Positions 45,123 through 55,899 of a stretch of DNA of 64,000 bases are shown piece after piece. A program made the translations under genes and the position numbers. Origin of the DNA: Verticillium longisporum (Eukaryota; Ascomycota; Sordariomycetes; Glomerellales; Plectosphaerellaceae). Location of the stretch: the NCBI GenBank assembly GCA_019188255.1, contig JAETXT010000002.1, positions 3,038,001 through 3,102,000 on the forward strand, given 5' to 3'. The stretch's first letter is position 1, and each line of letters opens with the position of its first letter. The notes beneath the pieces were generated by a model that was given only the letters and a program-made list of their open reading frames with translations, was not told the origin of the DNA and searched no databases.

Positions 45123-45968
45123 TCATGGCCTCTTGGCCTCGTCCTTCTCCATCTCCTCGATCGCAGCGTCGAGCTCCTCCATGGTGCCGCCGACCTGCTC
45201 GCCCGCACCCCTGACGTCCTCGTCACCCGCCAGCTCGGCCTCCTCGCCGAAGGCAAACTCCTGGCCCTCGGCCTGCTGCGCGGCCATGTCCCAGGCCATC
45301 CTGTCGGCGGCGACGGCCTCGGCGCGGCGCGCAATGATGGCCCTGCTGACGGCGCTCAGGGGACCGGGCGTGGCGCCGTCGACGAGCACGTGGACGGGGG
45401 CCGTGTTGTCCTCGTCCTCGACGCCGGCGGGCCGCACGACGCCGAGGCGGGCGCGCTCGTCGGCGAAGCGCGCCCGCCCGGCGCCCGTCGGCATGCCGAG
45501 CCAGCGCGGCTTCCACCCGCCGGGGCCGAGGTCGCGGACGCGCGCGGCCTTGGACTTGAGGACGTAGGCGTCGAGGCCGCCCTCCTTGCGGATGGTGCGC
45601 AGCACGCGCAGCGAGAGGCGCGCGCGCACCCAGACGCCGAGGGCCGGCGACCAGAGGCGCTTGCGGTGGATGTTGGGCCGCCAGGCGCGCGGCGTCTTGA
45701 CCTTGTGGTCTGACGAGATGTTGTTGCCGCGGCGGATGCGGGCCGTCGCGTAGAGCCCGCCGTTGGACTGCTTGTAGATGAGGCGCGGGCCGAGGGGGTA
45801 GTCGGGGATCGGAAAGGCGGGGATGCGGTGGAGGGCGATGGTTTTCGTCAGCGCCGCCGGCGTCGTCGAGAAGGCGCGGCCGCTGGGCGTCTTGAGGGAC
45901 AGGGAGCTGAAAGACGAGGTGAGGCCGCGTAGGGGGGCGCTGCCGCGCTGGGCGGCGAGCGTCGACAT
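45123..45968 (-). CDS. MRPL24: Mitochondrial large-subunit ribosomal protein bL28m (yeast Mrpl24 type), 281 aa
   Basis: The start is the ATG at 45968, with a presequence rich in Ser/Arg/Thr (residues 1-40, containing RAFSTTPAALTKT). The L28 core lies at about residues 66-136: YKQSNGGLYATARIRRGNNI, then SSDHKVKTPRAWRPNIHRKR, LWSPALGVWVRARLSLRVLR and TIRKEGGLDAYVL. It is followed by a long fungal extension that ends acidic (MEELDAAIEEMEKDEAKRP). Bacterial L28 is about 78 residues, so this is a typical enlarged mitochondrial version. It is a single exon with no frame break. It shares a 480-base divergent promoter with the next gene. GC content and codon use are strongly biased to C/G third positions. 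Confidence 0.88.
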   Translation of the reverse strand: MSTLAAQRGSAPLRGLTSSFSSLSLKTPSGRAFSTTPAALTKTIALHRIPAFPIPDYPLGPRLIYKQSNGGLYATARIRRGNNISSDHKVKTPRAWRPNIHRKRLWSPALGVWVRARLSLRVLRTIRKEGGLDAYVLKSKAARVRDLGPGGWKPRWLGMPTGAGRARFADERARLGVVRPAGVEDEDNTAPVHVLVDGATPGPLSAVSRAIIARRAEAVAADRMAWDMAAQQAEGQEFAFGEEAELAGDEDVRGAGEQVGGTMEELDAAIEEMEKDEAKRP

Positions 45969-46450
45969 TGTGAGGGAGGGAGGTGTGTGTGTGTGCGTGT
46001 GTTCGGGGTGCCGTGCTATCGTCGTGACATTGGTCTTTGGATCTGTTTCGAGTGCCAATTGAAGATCCCGTGACCTCGTGATGGCCGGATCGTCGAGCTT
46101 CAAGTGAGGTGATGTTAGCTTGGGGAGTCGTACTTTTTTCCGTGCATCGTCGATTCGAGCCGGGGATCGGCTCCAGGGAAAATCCGCCACGGGTCAAGGC
46201 AGGTAGGGGGGGGGTTCAGGTTCGTGTGCTGCCAATCAGGTGACATCGTGTCGGGTTCGCGAGGGGTGAGGGGTCCAGGGGGGTCACCTTGGGGTTGTAG
46301 CAGGTACGGAACGCGGTGGGCAGAAGGATGTCACAGGTATTGGCTTGAGATATCTCGACCATGCCAACCCAATAATTTCATGTGCTTGTACGAACCAACG
46401 ATTTGAGAGAGAGAGAGAGAGAGCGAGAGTCTCCATTCAGGCCAAGCACA
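45969..46450. promoter_or_regulatory. Divergent promoter with GT and GA microsatellites
   Basis: The head-to-head promoter of bL28m (-) and the unknown gene at 46451 (+) contains a GT run (45982-46001) close to the bL28m start. It also contains a GA run (46404-46428) inside the leader of the + strand gene. Confidence 0.55.
46404..46428. repeat. GA microsatellite
   Basis: A (GA)n run of about 25 bases with one interruption (GAGC) lies 23 bases upstream of the ATG at 46451, within the probable 5' UTR. Confidence 0.9.
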
Positions 46451-47545
46451 ATGCTGCCGCCTGTCGAACAGTCGATCCTCGACAACAATCCCGACTTTGC
46501 ATCCCTCCACCACACCCTCACAACCGTCATCCTCAACCCAGACGGTTCGACCAAGAACGATACCCTTCGCAAAGAGCGCGAATCCGTCCATACTGTATGC
46601 ACCCTTGCACCCTCTGCTTCCCCTTTTAGAAAGCCGAGGAAAAAAATATCTGACACGCCCCAAGGACCTCCGCGCCCACCGCAAAACCCACGCAAAGCAC
46701 CACCTCCTAACCCACGCCCTCGCAACAGCAACACCACCCCCAGCCCCAGCACCAAAAGGCACAATCGGCAAGCCCCGCCCCGCCGCCCAGCCGTCCTCCC
46801 TACCGCCGCCACTCCTCGACCTCCTCGTCCTGCTGCCGGCGCTCCTCGACCCGTCGGCGCCGCCCCTGACGCCCGCCGAAGCAGACACCCTCCTCGCCCA
46901 CCCGCCCCTCTCCGACCTCCCGACCCTCCTGCCCGCGCTGGGTCCCCTCGTCGGCACAGCCCTGCACGCCGCCGCGACGTCCCTCGTCCGCGTCGCCCAC
47001 CCCAACACGAACCCGAGCCTCCTCCACCGCGGCGTCCCCAAGCTCGCGCCGGCCGCCGTCGCCCTGCGCGCCGAGGTCCGCCGCGCCGAGGTCCGGGCGG
47101 CCGCCGACCGCCTGCGCCTGGCCGAGGACGTGGCCGCGCTGCTCGCCGACGAGGCCCGCGCCGTCGGGCTGCTGGTGCGCGCCCTCGGGGCAAGCACGGC
47201 GTCGTGGCGCGGAGCCTCGAGCTGCGGGCTGCCGAGGTCGGGCTCGCGGCGCGCAGGGCCGAGATCGAGGCGCGCATGGTCGCCAAGGCTGTCGAGGGCG
47301 ACGTGTACACGCCCGAGACGGTGTCTGCGCTGACCAACTACGGTGTCCATCTGCGAGATGCGAGGGTCAGGGTCGAGGAGAGCATTCGCCGGCTCGAGAT
47401 GGAGCTCGAGGGTTATGGCGTGGGCGCGCAGAGGGGACAGGCGCAGGCGCAGGAGGGACGGATGAGGGAGATGGCGAGGGTGTACAGGGCCATGGAGAGG
47501 GAGATTGACGAGGTGAAGAAGGATCTCAAGAGGCTGGGGAGGTGA
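46451..47545 (+). CDS. Conserved fungal protein of unknown function, probably coiled-coil, about 341 aa
   Basis: Exons are 46451-46594 and 46665-47545 (donor GTATGC, branch-like CTGAC, acceptor CCCCAAG). The product starts MLPPVEQSILDNNPDFASLH, then HTLTTVILNPDGSTKND. After a Pro-rich stretch the C-terminal half is dominated by Ala/Arg/Glu/Leu heptad-like sequence (LRAEVRRAEVRAAADRLRLA; RSLELRAAEVGLAARRAEIE). It ends in RVYRAMEREIDEVKKDLKRL, strongly predictive of coiled coil. I recognise the pattern as a conserved ascomycete family but cannot name a function; a structural or cytoskeletal subunit is only a guess. The frame breaks at the G run 47187-47190. One added G restores VRALGGKHGVVARSLELRAA, and the exon length then divides by three. 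Confidence 0.8.
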   Translation: MLPPVEQSILDNNPDFASLHHTLTTVILNPDGSTKNDTLRKERESVHTVCTLAPSASPFRKPRKKISDTPQGPPRPPQNPRKAPPPNPRPRNSNTTPSPSTKRHNRQAPPRRPAVLPTAATPRPPRPAAGAPRPVGAAPDARRSRHPPRPPAPLRPPDPPARAGSPRRHSPARRRDVPRPRRPPQHEPEPPPPRRPQARAGRRRPARRGPPRRGPGGRRPPAPGRGRGRAARRRGPRRRAAGARPRGKHGVVARSLELRAAEVGLAARRAEIEARMVAKAVEGDVYTPETVSALTNYGVHLRDARVRVEESIRRLEMELEGYGVGAQRGQAQAQEGRMREMARVYRAMEREIDEVKKDLKRLGR

Positions 47546-47796
47546 AGGGCCGTCTTTGGTCTTGATGTTATGACGAAACACGAAGTATGAAGCATGAAAT
47601 CACGAAGCATATCGAGCCCCCATGAGAATGCAATGTCGTCAAGAGAATCATGGTGTTATACAGAATCAGCGCAGCCAGTCTACCGCCGCGGGCGTCATCG
47701 CTCGCTTGCCATCTAGTCTGCCGCCCCCGCCTCCCCGGCCCATATTCGGGCACCATGGCCGCTCCGATTTTACACCCGTGCCCCCCCAAAGCCCAC
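47546..47796. other. Convergent 3' intergenic region
   Basis: This is a short space between the unknown coiled-coil gene (+) and the aminotransferase (-). It holds only 3' UTR sequence. Confidence 0.5.
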
Positions 47797-49320
47797 TTAG
47801 CCCTTGACCTTGAAGATGGCCTCGGCGAGGCGGCCGACGTTGCCGCTGGTGATGCCGGCAACGGAGATGCGGCCGTCCTTGGTGGCGTAGACGCTGTGCT
47901 CCTTGGCGAGGGAGTCCATCTGCTCGGGCGTCAGGCCCGTGTAGGCGAACATGCCAATCTGGCTGGTGATGTGGCTCCAGTCATGCTTGCTGCCGAGCTT
48001 CTCGAGGTTCTCCTTGAGCAGGGCGCGCATGGTGATGATGCGGTCGGCCATCTCCTTGACCTCGCCGAGCCACTGCTTGTAGAGGGCAGGGTTGGTGAGG
48101 ATCTCGGCGGCGACACGGGCACCATGGATGGGAGGGTTCGAGTACATGGGGCGCACGACAATCTTGATCTGGCTGTCGACGCGCTTGGCCTCGGCAGCGT
48201 CGTTGGCGACGATGCTGAAGGCGCCGACACGCTCACCGTAGAGACCCATGTTCTTGGCGAAGGACTGGGCAAGGCAGAGGTCGTGGCCCTCGGCGACAAA
48301 GTGGCGCAGGGCAAAGGCGTCCTTGTCGGTGGAGCCCGAGGCGAAACCCTGGTAGGCCATGTCGAAGAAGGAGAAGTGGCCGCTGGCCTTGACAATAGCC
48401 GAGATCTCCTTCCACTGCTCCTGCGTGGGGTCAACACCGGTGGGGTTGTGGGCGCAGGCGTGGAAGAGGAAGACGGAGCCCTTGGGGGCGGCCTTGATGT
48501 CGGCGATCATGCCCTCAAAGTCGAGGCCGATGGTGTCGCGGTTGTAATAGCGGTACTGCTCAACCTGAAGGCCGGCGTCGGAGAAGACTGCCTTGTGGTT
48601 GGCCCACGAGGGCGTGGGGATGTAGATCTTCTTCTCGCCAGGGAAGAAGCGCTTAAGGAATTCGGCGCCGATGCGCAGGGCGCCCGTACCGGAGATGGAC
48701 TGAGTGATGGCGAGACGCGACAGGGCGGACGAGTCGGCACCGTAGGCGAGCTCGGCGGCGGCCTTGGTGGAGTCAGGCACACCGGTGATGCCGGCGTACT
48801 CCTTGTTCAGCTTGGCGTCGACGACCTTCTGCTCGGCAGTGCGCACCGAGGGGAGGACGTACGGCTTGCCCTTGTCATCACGGTAGGCACCGACACCTGG
48901 TGTGGGTTTAGGTCAGCACGACCTGACGATCGGATATGACAGGGGATGACAAAGAAGACATACCGAGGTTGATCTTCTTGTCGAATGTGTCGGCCTTGAA
49001 GGCTTCGGTGATACCTGGGCAAGAACGTTAGTTGCGATGCAGGCAGACCGAGGGCATCAATGACGTACCGAGAATGGCCTCTCGGAGGGAGGCTCGGATC
49101 AGCTGGAAGTTCGATCTAGGAATGCATTGGCATTATTGACTTACATCCTGACGAACAATTAGCATCATGACATCTCCGAGAGACAAGCTTCAGGTGTACT
49201 TACAGGAGGGCCCTGGGCAACGTTGGCCCAGGTTGAGCCGGCGCGGGCGACATTGAGCGGGAGGGCCGATGCGCGGCGCAGGCCGGCTTGCCTGGTGGCG
49301 ATTCTCAGAGAAGAGAGCAT
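47797..49320 (-). CDS. AAT1: Mitochondrial aspartate aminotransferase, 426 aa, five exons including a 3-base and a 10-base exon
   Basis: Exons are 49204-49320, 49145-49147 (GAT), 49069-49078, 48964-49014 and 47797-48896. The joined reading is [20 protein letters not shown], then [20 protein letters not shown], exactly the conserved N-terminal region. The presequence ([20 protein letters not shown]) is mitochondrial. Further family blocks are [64 protein letters not shown], the PLP-lysine block [34 protein letters not shown] and a C-terminal [14 protein letters not shown]. It interconverts aspartate and oxaloacetate with glutamate and 2-oxoglutarate, supporting the malate-aspartate shuttle. 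The 3-base exon is flanked by perfect CAG and GTAAGT signals and supplies the conserved Asp. No frame break is seen. Confidence 0.93.
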
Positions 49321-51268
49321 TGTGACGGTGGAGGATCAAACGAACAAAGAGCGCTTGAAGGCGGGAGGGCAAAACTGGCAGAGAGAGGTTGGAGAGGGAG
49401 AAGATATTAAAAGTCGGGGACGACTTTCGAGATGTGGTCTGACTCGAAGGGGAAAGTACGGTAGTGGTTCGGGTCTCGACTGACTGTTTTGCTGGCGAGG
49501 CTTGCTAGCTGCTGGGGCAGCCGGCACCTACCTTGCCTACCTACAGGTACCTACCTACCTAAGGTACCTATACCTAGGTACCTACCTAGGGACCTAGGTA
49601 GTCATACCGGCTGGGGGAGACAGCTCTATGTGCCCGATTGCGGAAGGTGATTGGCACGCTTTTGAGAAAAATACAGCGGGCCCCCCCCAGCGACTGTGCA
49701 TCTCGCGCACCTCGCGCGGGTCCTGCGCCCTGCGCCCCAGGGTTACCAGTGGGTGGACCTGCGGAGAGCTGTCGAATGGCGTCACGTCTTACAATGGGGT
49801 CCCGGGGTTCGAATCCGCAAGCTCGGGATGTCACGTGCTGTTCGTGCTGCTCGGCTTGTGATTGAGGTTGCATGCGATGGTCCGATGTCAATGGGAATGA
49901 CAGCTGTCGATGACTCCAGATTGACACGAGAGTCAGGAATCGAGTACATCAACTTCGCCGGTGACTACTCTTGCCCTTTCTTTGAACAAGTTTCCTGCGA
50001 TTGAAGGAGCCTCAGTCATTCGGACGTGCCAAGGCCGGCAACTCACGACCCTGGCATCATCTTGCTCAATCGTCTACCTCTCCACGCCGATGACTCTATC
50101 TCAACATTCAAGCCTCAGGTCATCTCGGACAAGCTCGGAATTGACACCTCATTGTGGCTGTGTCACACCGCGATCGCATTAATCATGGAAGTCCACCGAC
50201 TCTGCGTATGGGACTGCTCAATTGGATGTTGTGTCAACGCCTTGGCTGTTGGGAAAACCCAGCAGACAGAAAACCCAGCTGCGCATTGGACTTTTGGTCC
50301 AAAAAAATGTACTAACATCGACATTGAGTATACGACAGATATCCCTTGCCAAAGGATCTGAGATAATGTGTGTAGGTCAGACGGTCCACGACATCTGGCT
50401 GTATCGATTGACAATGCCCTTCACCTGTAGGCGACCATGCGGTGCAGTATTTTGGTTGATACGTCAATGGCCTGCACAGGATGGCCCTATGTTTCTTTAC
50501 CATCTCATTCCTCTTATCTTCCGTTTTCCCAAATGACGCTGTGCCGCAGCATGTCAACTCTCCGGCGATGCCTGACTTCGTTGATAGGCAAAGTGTCATA
50601 CAGGTGACAGCTGCGAAAAGAAATGACAGCGACGTGCCCCATGAGTCCATGTTCCGTCAATAACAAAGTCAAGCCAAATCATCGTTTTACTTTGATGGGA
50701 GCCATGTTAAGAAACTTCTCCAATCGCGTCTTTGAATCTGCTGCACTTCTCCTGACCTGTTCGGAGCAAGCTGAGATGCATCACGTACTCGTTTCTACAG
50801 ACAACAATCACATTTTGAAAATGATGGCTCTTGTAAGAACACATTCGCTCAATAAATTAATCTCTCTCATCTCATCAACTCGATCATAGGATCGAGGCCG
50901 TTTTCGTAGTTTGACCTTCGGCGGGGCAGGCATCACCACCCCCAACATTACCCAACGGAAGATGATATTCGACCCCGCCCGTACAAACATCTCGCTGCCT
51001 TTCCCGCTGAACTTCTGATCGAGTGCTTATGCTCTCGAAAATTTCACCCGATATGGCTGGTACGACTCGCTGGAGGTGTTTCGGACGTCAAGGCGCATGG
51101 TCAAAGAAGTCAGTGCATCGCACCGATCCGAAACGACGGGGACCGCGACAATACCCTCACCCGAGTCAGAGTTCGGGTTCTCACCACTATTGCCAAAGAA
51201 ATCTCCGAGTACAAATCTCGACATCGCGATACTTGTAGGTCTGCGCGCCTCGTAGTTCCTGTTCGATC
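49321..51268. other. Gene-poor intergenic stretch with ACCT island
   Basis: This holds the aminotransferase promoter, the densest ACCT/AGGT island of the window (49526-49600) and a tRNA-like B box at about 49807-49819 with no foldable tRNA around it. The 50.2-51.2 kb part is AT-richer. I see no gene. Confidence 0.5.
49526..49600. repeat. ACCT/AGGT tetranucleotide palindrome island
   Basis: About 75 bases are made almost entirely of CTACC, GGTACC and CCTAGGT units forming nested palindromes. It is located about 200 bases upstream of the aminotransferase start codon. Confidence 0.9.
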
Positions 51269-52118
51269 ATGCGAATCTTTGTTCTCCTGGCGGCAGCGAC
51301 CCTCGCACTCGCCGGGTCTCCATCTCTCACCCCTCGCGCCGCCGAGACGGGCGAATTCGACGCCGAAAGCCTCGCAAGACTGGAGACACTGAGCCAGGTC
51401 AACGTCAGCGATCCAGCTATCGCGGCCTCCATTGTCAGCAACGAACTCACTCTGGGTGGCTGCCGGGATGTCATTTTCGTCTTCGCCCGGGGCACGTCAG
51501 AGCAGGGCAACATGGTGCAGACCTTCTTCATCCTCGGTCATCCTTCGCCGCCATAAAGTTCTCCCACTGACTAGATATAGGGTACACTGGTTGGGCCGCC
51601 CCCGTCAAGTGGCCTCAAGTCCATATACGGCGACTCCCGCGTAGCGACAGAAGGCGTCAACTACGCCGCCATTCCTGCGCCCAATTTCCTACCCGGCGGC
51701 ACGGACGGGCCCAGCATAGCAGCCATGAGCAGTGTCCTACTCGGTGCGGCGATGAATTGTCCAGCCTCCAAGGTCGTCGTCGGCGGCTACAGGTGAGCCC
51801 TCCTCCTTGTCCCCAGTTCCGCTCGCTTTTGGCCAACAGTCTCAAAGCCAAGGCGCAGCGGTCGCGCACAGGTCCATAGAAAGCCTCCCGCCTGTGGCCA
51901 AGAGCCAGATAGTTGGTGTCCTCACGGTTGGCGACACCCAGAAGATGCAGGACGGGAGTCGTATATTCAACTTTCCGCCTGACAGAGTGTCGTTTCTGTG
52001 CAATCCGGGAGATGTCATTTGCGATGGGCAGCTGGTCGTGCTGGCCCCGCACCTGGACTATACACGCCGTGCTGGCGAGGGCGTCGGATTTCTGGCATCG
52101 AAGATTGGTATATTATAG
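51269..52118 (+). CDS. Cutinase (carbohydrate esterase family 5), secreted, 242 aa, three exons
   Basis: Exons are 51269-51514, 51581-51792 and 51848-52118. The signal peptide is MRIFVLLAAATLALA, followed by a short propeptide. Cutinase blocks are GGCRDVIFVFARGTSEQGNM, then GTLVGPP, the nucleophile elbow VVVGGYSQGAAVAHRSI with the catalytic Ser, then GVLTVGDTQKMQDG. The acid and His end is FLCNPGDVICDGQLVVLAPH, then LDYTRR. The Cys residues expected for the two disulphides are present (GGC, MNC, FLC, ICD). The intron 2 junction falls inside the GYSQG codon and gives the right residue. The enzyme hydrolyses plant cutin or related polyesters and is typical of plant-associated or saprotrophic fungi. 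The model is well supported because every exon phase agrees. Confidence 0.93.
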
Positions 52119-52788
52119 CGAGGAAGCGATTGGGACGGTTGGCAGTCTTTCGTCGCTTGTGTGCTTTTTGCAACTCCATTATGGAGGATTCACTACAGGG
52201 GTAGGTTGCCTCGTCAGCCACAGGGCTATGTTCCATTGAATAGTCTCAATAACTCTTACAATGGGTTCCTTGCAACCGACCTGCTCTTTTGATCTTTATG
52301 ATGTTGTTTGAATAGAACGACTGCTATGTCCCTCATCTAGAGCACCACCAACCAACCATTCGAGTCGTTCGGGTGAGCACCATGAATTGTCTTGTTATTA
52401 TACGGGCTCCCTACAAGTGAACCGTCTTCCATATTGCTTTCTCCATTGAGTTCGTTGGCAGCGCTCATCGAATGGGTCGTGTAAGTCTGACTTGCAACCA
52501 CTGCGCAAGGCCCATATGACCAGGTTCGAATTCGAAAGGCCCAGACCGCACATCGGCACATTCACCGGCAACCTACGTTCTGTGACCGAAGGGATTGTAC
52601 CAGCTTTTTTCCATCTGACTGGAAACCAGTAGTAGTGCCATTCACTAAGGGGGGGTTGCTGCCTCGGCCCCTTTAGCATACCAAACAAGTTCGTCTTCAG
52701 CCTCACGCCAGCTGATAGCCCATCAAAGTGAGCCAAATGAACGGAGAACACACGGATAGCGCCAGCCATATCACCACCATACATCGCC

Positions 52789-53172
52789 ATGGGTGCGATT
52801 CTATGGCAATCATGGGCGGGTCTCGCCTTCTGCATCGTTGCGGCGCGGCTTCTTGCCCGGATATTCACTCCAGCGGATCAAGAGGATCGCGAAAGTATTT
52901 TGCCAGCTCGCTTCCACGAACGAATCAGAGGCGTCCCAAACATTCGGGAATGGCGTATTGAAAATCCTGCGTCAACGCCGACGAACGTCGGACGCTTTGA
53001 AGAAGATCCGGAGCCGATATCCGTTTCGGAAGGAGACCCGGGCGATGAGGTCGTGCCCCAACCGCGGCATCACGAAAACAGATCGGAGTCTCCGGATGAT
53101 GCTACGAAGGCAAAGGCATATTTGCATGCCGTGGGCCCAATTCCGCGGATCGTGGTCGAGTCGTACAGCTGA
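52789..53172 (+). CDS. Weak hypothetical ORF with one N-terminal hydrophobic segment, 127 aa
   Basis: It starts at an ATG in good context (CATCGCCATGGGT). The product opens with a hydrophobic stretch (ILWQSWAGLAFCIVAARLLA) that could be a membrane anchor. A hydrophilic, acidic and Pro-rich remainder follows, with no recognised motif. There is no family similarity I can name and no close neighbour. The ORF may be spurious, and transcript evidence would decide. Confidence 0.3.
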   Translation: MGAILWQSWAGLAFCIVAARLLARIFTPADQEDRESILPARFHERIRGVPNIREWRIENPASTPTNVGRFEEDPEPISVSEGDPGDEVVPQPRHHENRSESPDDATKAKAYLHAVGPIPRIVVESYS

Positions 53173-53747
53173 GCTTCGCAACGTCAGTCCGACTCGCGTC
53201 AAAAGCTTAAGATACCGTCTGAGCGCAGACCTTGAGGGAGGGAGCGGAAAGGTACCGAGACCAACAAGCTATGTCATTACGGCAGCGCAGGGCAGAACCA
53301 GGACTAACAGCTTTTTGACCAGAGGACCACAATGAAAACCTGTGCGAGCGGCGGTCTCGAACGGTTACTCCGACGAGCCAGAGACCAACGAGTCAAGTAG
53401 AGCGCAAAACCCCACACCATCAAAGCGGTGACAAGGGACAGCGTCCGTTTAGTGTCCGTCATCGTTTTCAACACAGACTGCGCTATTGACGCTGGCGCAT
53501 CTCTGGCCTGGCTGGAGGTGACGGTCTACGCTGCACTGAGCTTCATCCCCGGACAGGGCGGTGACGGCCGCTTGCTGACTGAGCGTCGCGTGGCCGCTTA
53601 TGCAGGGGCTAGCAGGATTTCCCGGGACGACCGACACCTGTGTCATCCAGCCACGCGGGACAGCAATTGTCCTCCGACCGCCGTTTGTCTTGCATGGTAA
53701 TACAGAGCGGAGGGGAGCTTGTGGATGGGGACCATGGCCTCAGAGCA

Positions 53748-53812
53748 CAGGAAGGAATCGAACCCCGGATCGTTTGACCCAAGTCCTAGAGAGCCTGGGG
53801 ATTATGGTGGTG
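53748..53812 (-). pseudogene. Degenerate tRNA-like remnant
   Basis: Read on the - strand, the sequence contains CTCTAGGACTTGGG, then GATCC, then a good B box (GGGGTTCGATTCC), an order like that of a glutamine-type tRNA. The T stem, anticodon stem and A box do not pair properly, so I read it as a decayed copy rather than a working gene. Confidence 0.35.
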
Positions 53813-55779
53813 CAGCACGGGGAGGGTGGCGCCATGAGCCTAGAGCATTTGCTAACCCAATAAGTTGTTTTGTTTGCTGGTCATGCATCGTCACGGGCGG
53901 CTGAGTTGTGAAGGTTGGTTGCGTTGACAACGCCACATGCAAGATGGTGGTCACGCTCGGATGTCAATCAAAAGAAAGGACGCAACAGGACGTGACGATT
54001 CCGTGCGGGGGAAGGAATCCTCGACGGGGGACAGTTGTGGAAGGGAGCTAAACAGCGAGATCCCGGCACATAAGATGCGATACGGGAGCTGCCACACGTC
54101 CTTGTCATGGCCATGATTCCGGTCCTGGTCAAGCGAAGCTTGCCTTGCCTATATCAGAGACGGCACAAGACGCCATCGACGATCACCGTTTCGTGGCGCC
54201 GAGCAATCCGAGGTGGGATCGCGACGCTGGGTGATGAGAGGGGCTGGACTCACAGACGCTGAGAACGCTGGACTCAAGATCGGGCGGAGGTGGACAAATG
54301 GGCCAGCCTTAGCTGCAGCGACTTGCATCAGCAGCGGTTTCTGTGACAGCGAACAGGAACAGAGCAAAGAGCCAGCCACGCTACCGAGTTTTCCATGCAG
54401 GTACGAGTTCGTGGTTGGCGTGGCATGCGTGCCTTGCACTGCATGTCGCTCGGCTACGCACCGTAGTGCGAACCAGCAGAGGAATGCTAGCGGTAACGAA
54501 CAGGGCAGCGTCGCATAGACGTTGGGACGCCGGCGGTTTAGCAGAGAAAGGCCACCCGTGGTTATCCCTGATCCTGACATTTCTCTGTGAGATTGGCGAT
54601 GTTTCCACCCGTAACGCCTTGACCACAGTCAGCGCCAAACCCTGAAGACTTGTGCCGGCCTTCTCGTTTTCCCTCCTAGAACCCGTGCTAGAGACAACGG
54701 ATGTCGATCACAGAACGGGCATGATCCCTCGGGGCATTTTAAGGCCGAAGATGGTCGACATGACATTACAGGAGTCATGGTGCGCCACAGTCGCTTGTGA
54801 TTGTTGGAAATGCACCTGACTTTGGCCGACGAAAGGGGAAGTTGGAAAGGCGCAAGCCAGCCACAATGATTAACCGACTGCCGGACTGGTGTAAGTAATC
54901 AATCCCAGCACCCTTTCATCGGTAGGCTCGCCCACGGCACGGCTGCGTGTCTGCACATGACCACTGCCATTTTGTCCGAAGGGTACACTGGGCCAGGGGT
55001 TCAGGAGCCAGGTGCAGCCAGGAGGAGGGGTCTAGCTCAGGAGAGATATTGATCCTGCAGATGGTGTGGTCACCATGCGTCTGGCTACCCACTGAGATGC
55101 AGCAGCATGCCTGAATTACCCCTTGAGTTCGTCCACGGAGCGAGAGTCATGCCGCCGAGGCAATTGTCGTCGATAGTGGTTGTGCCTTTGGTCCTGCTCC
55201 TATGGTGCGGTCGCAGGACACGCAGGACAGGGGTCGATTGGTCCCTGGTGGTCAGTCGACGGCTGGCGAGGCTCTGGTGCGGTGCGGTGGGCACACGATG
55301 CGAGGATTCGGAGCTTCTGCGGTTACACCCGGCCAGTGTTCGATGCCCGCAGCTGATCGTGAGGCGATGGGCGCAAGGCACATGGCATGGAGGCGCTCCA
55401 GCAGAGACAATGGGCGGCGAGGATGGCAACGACAGCCAGCGAAATCTGCGTCATTGAAGCCTGTGAAGAAGAAGAAGCATGGCTGGATGTTGGATGGATG
55501 GGGAAGGGAGGTGGGCTCTGTGGCGGTCTGAAACTGTGTTACCCAGAATACACACCTATGGTGAGCAAGGCATCTCGACAGCGGACGGCAGGGTGGAGGA
55601 GGGGGGGAAAGGGGAGAGGGGGAGCCACAAGCAGATGGCGTGCAAGGTGATCTCAAACAAGACAAAGAGAGACGCTCGGGACGCAGGTGAGCTGGAGAGG
55701 CAAGTCTGACAGAAGCAACATCGAGACAGCGGTGAAGATGTAGAGATGTGACAAATGTTTCCCATTCGCCTGGCAAGCT

Positions 55780-55818
55780 GTGAACTGTGCGCTGTGAGCT
55801 GTGTGAGCTGTGAGCTGT
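55780..55818. repeat. Short GAGCTGTG-type tandem repeat
   Basis: Imperfect repeats of GCTGTGAGCTGTG occupy about 39 bases in the gene-poor stretch. Confidence 0.75.
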
Positions 55819-55870
55819 GCCGCCGCCTCCCGATCCACCGCGGTTTCTGGCTGAAGATGGCAGCAGCAAT

Positions 55871-55899
55871 GTACCTACCTACCTAGGTGGTAAGGTAGG
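55871..55899. repeat. ACCT/AGGT tetranucleotide palindrome island
   Basis: TACCTACCTACCTAGGTGGT, then AAGGTAGG, is one of the islands scattered between genes in this window. Confidence 0.85.

Noticed and set aside
46378..47581. Long Arg/Gly/Ala-rich open frames opposite the coiled-coil gene
   Set aside because: They are complement shadows of a GC3-biased gene.
49740..49830. A tRNA gene suggested by a perfect GGTTCGAATCC box
   Set aside because: The T stem and acceptor do not pair and no anticodon arm can be folded. It may be a remnant, but the evidence is too weak to list.
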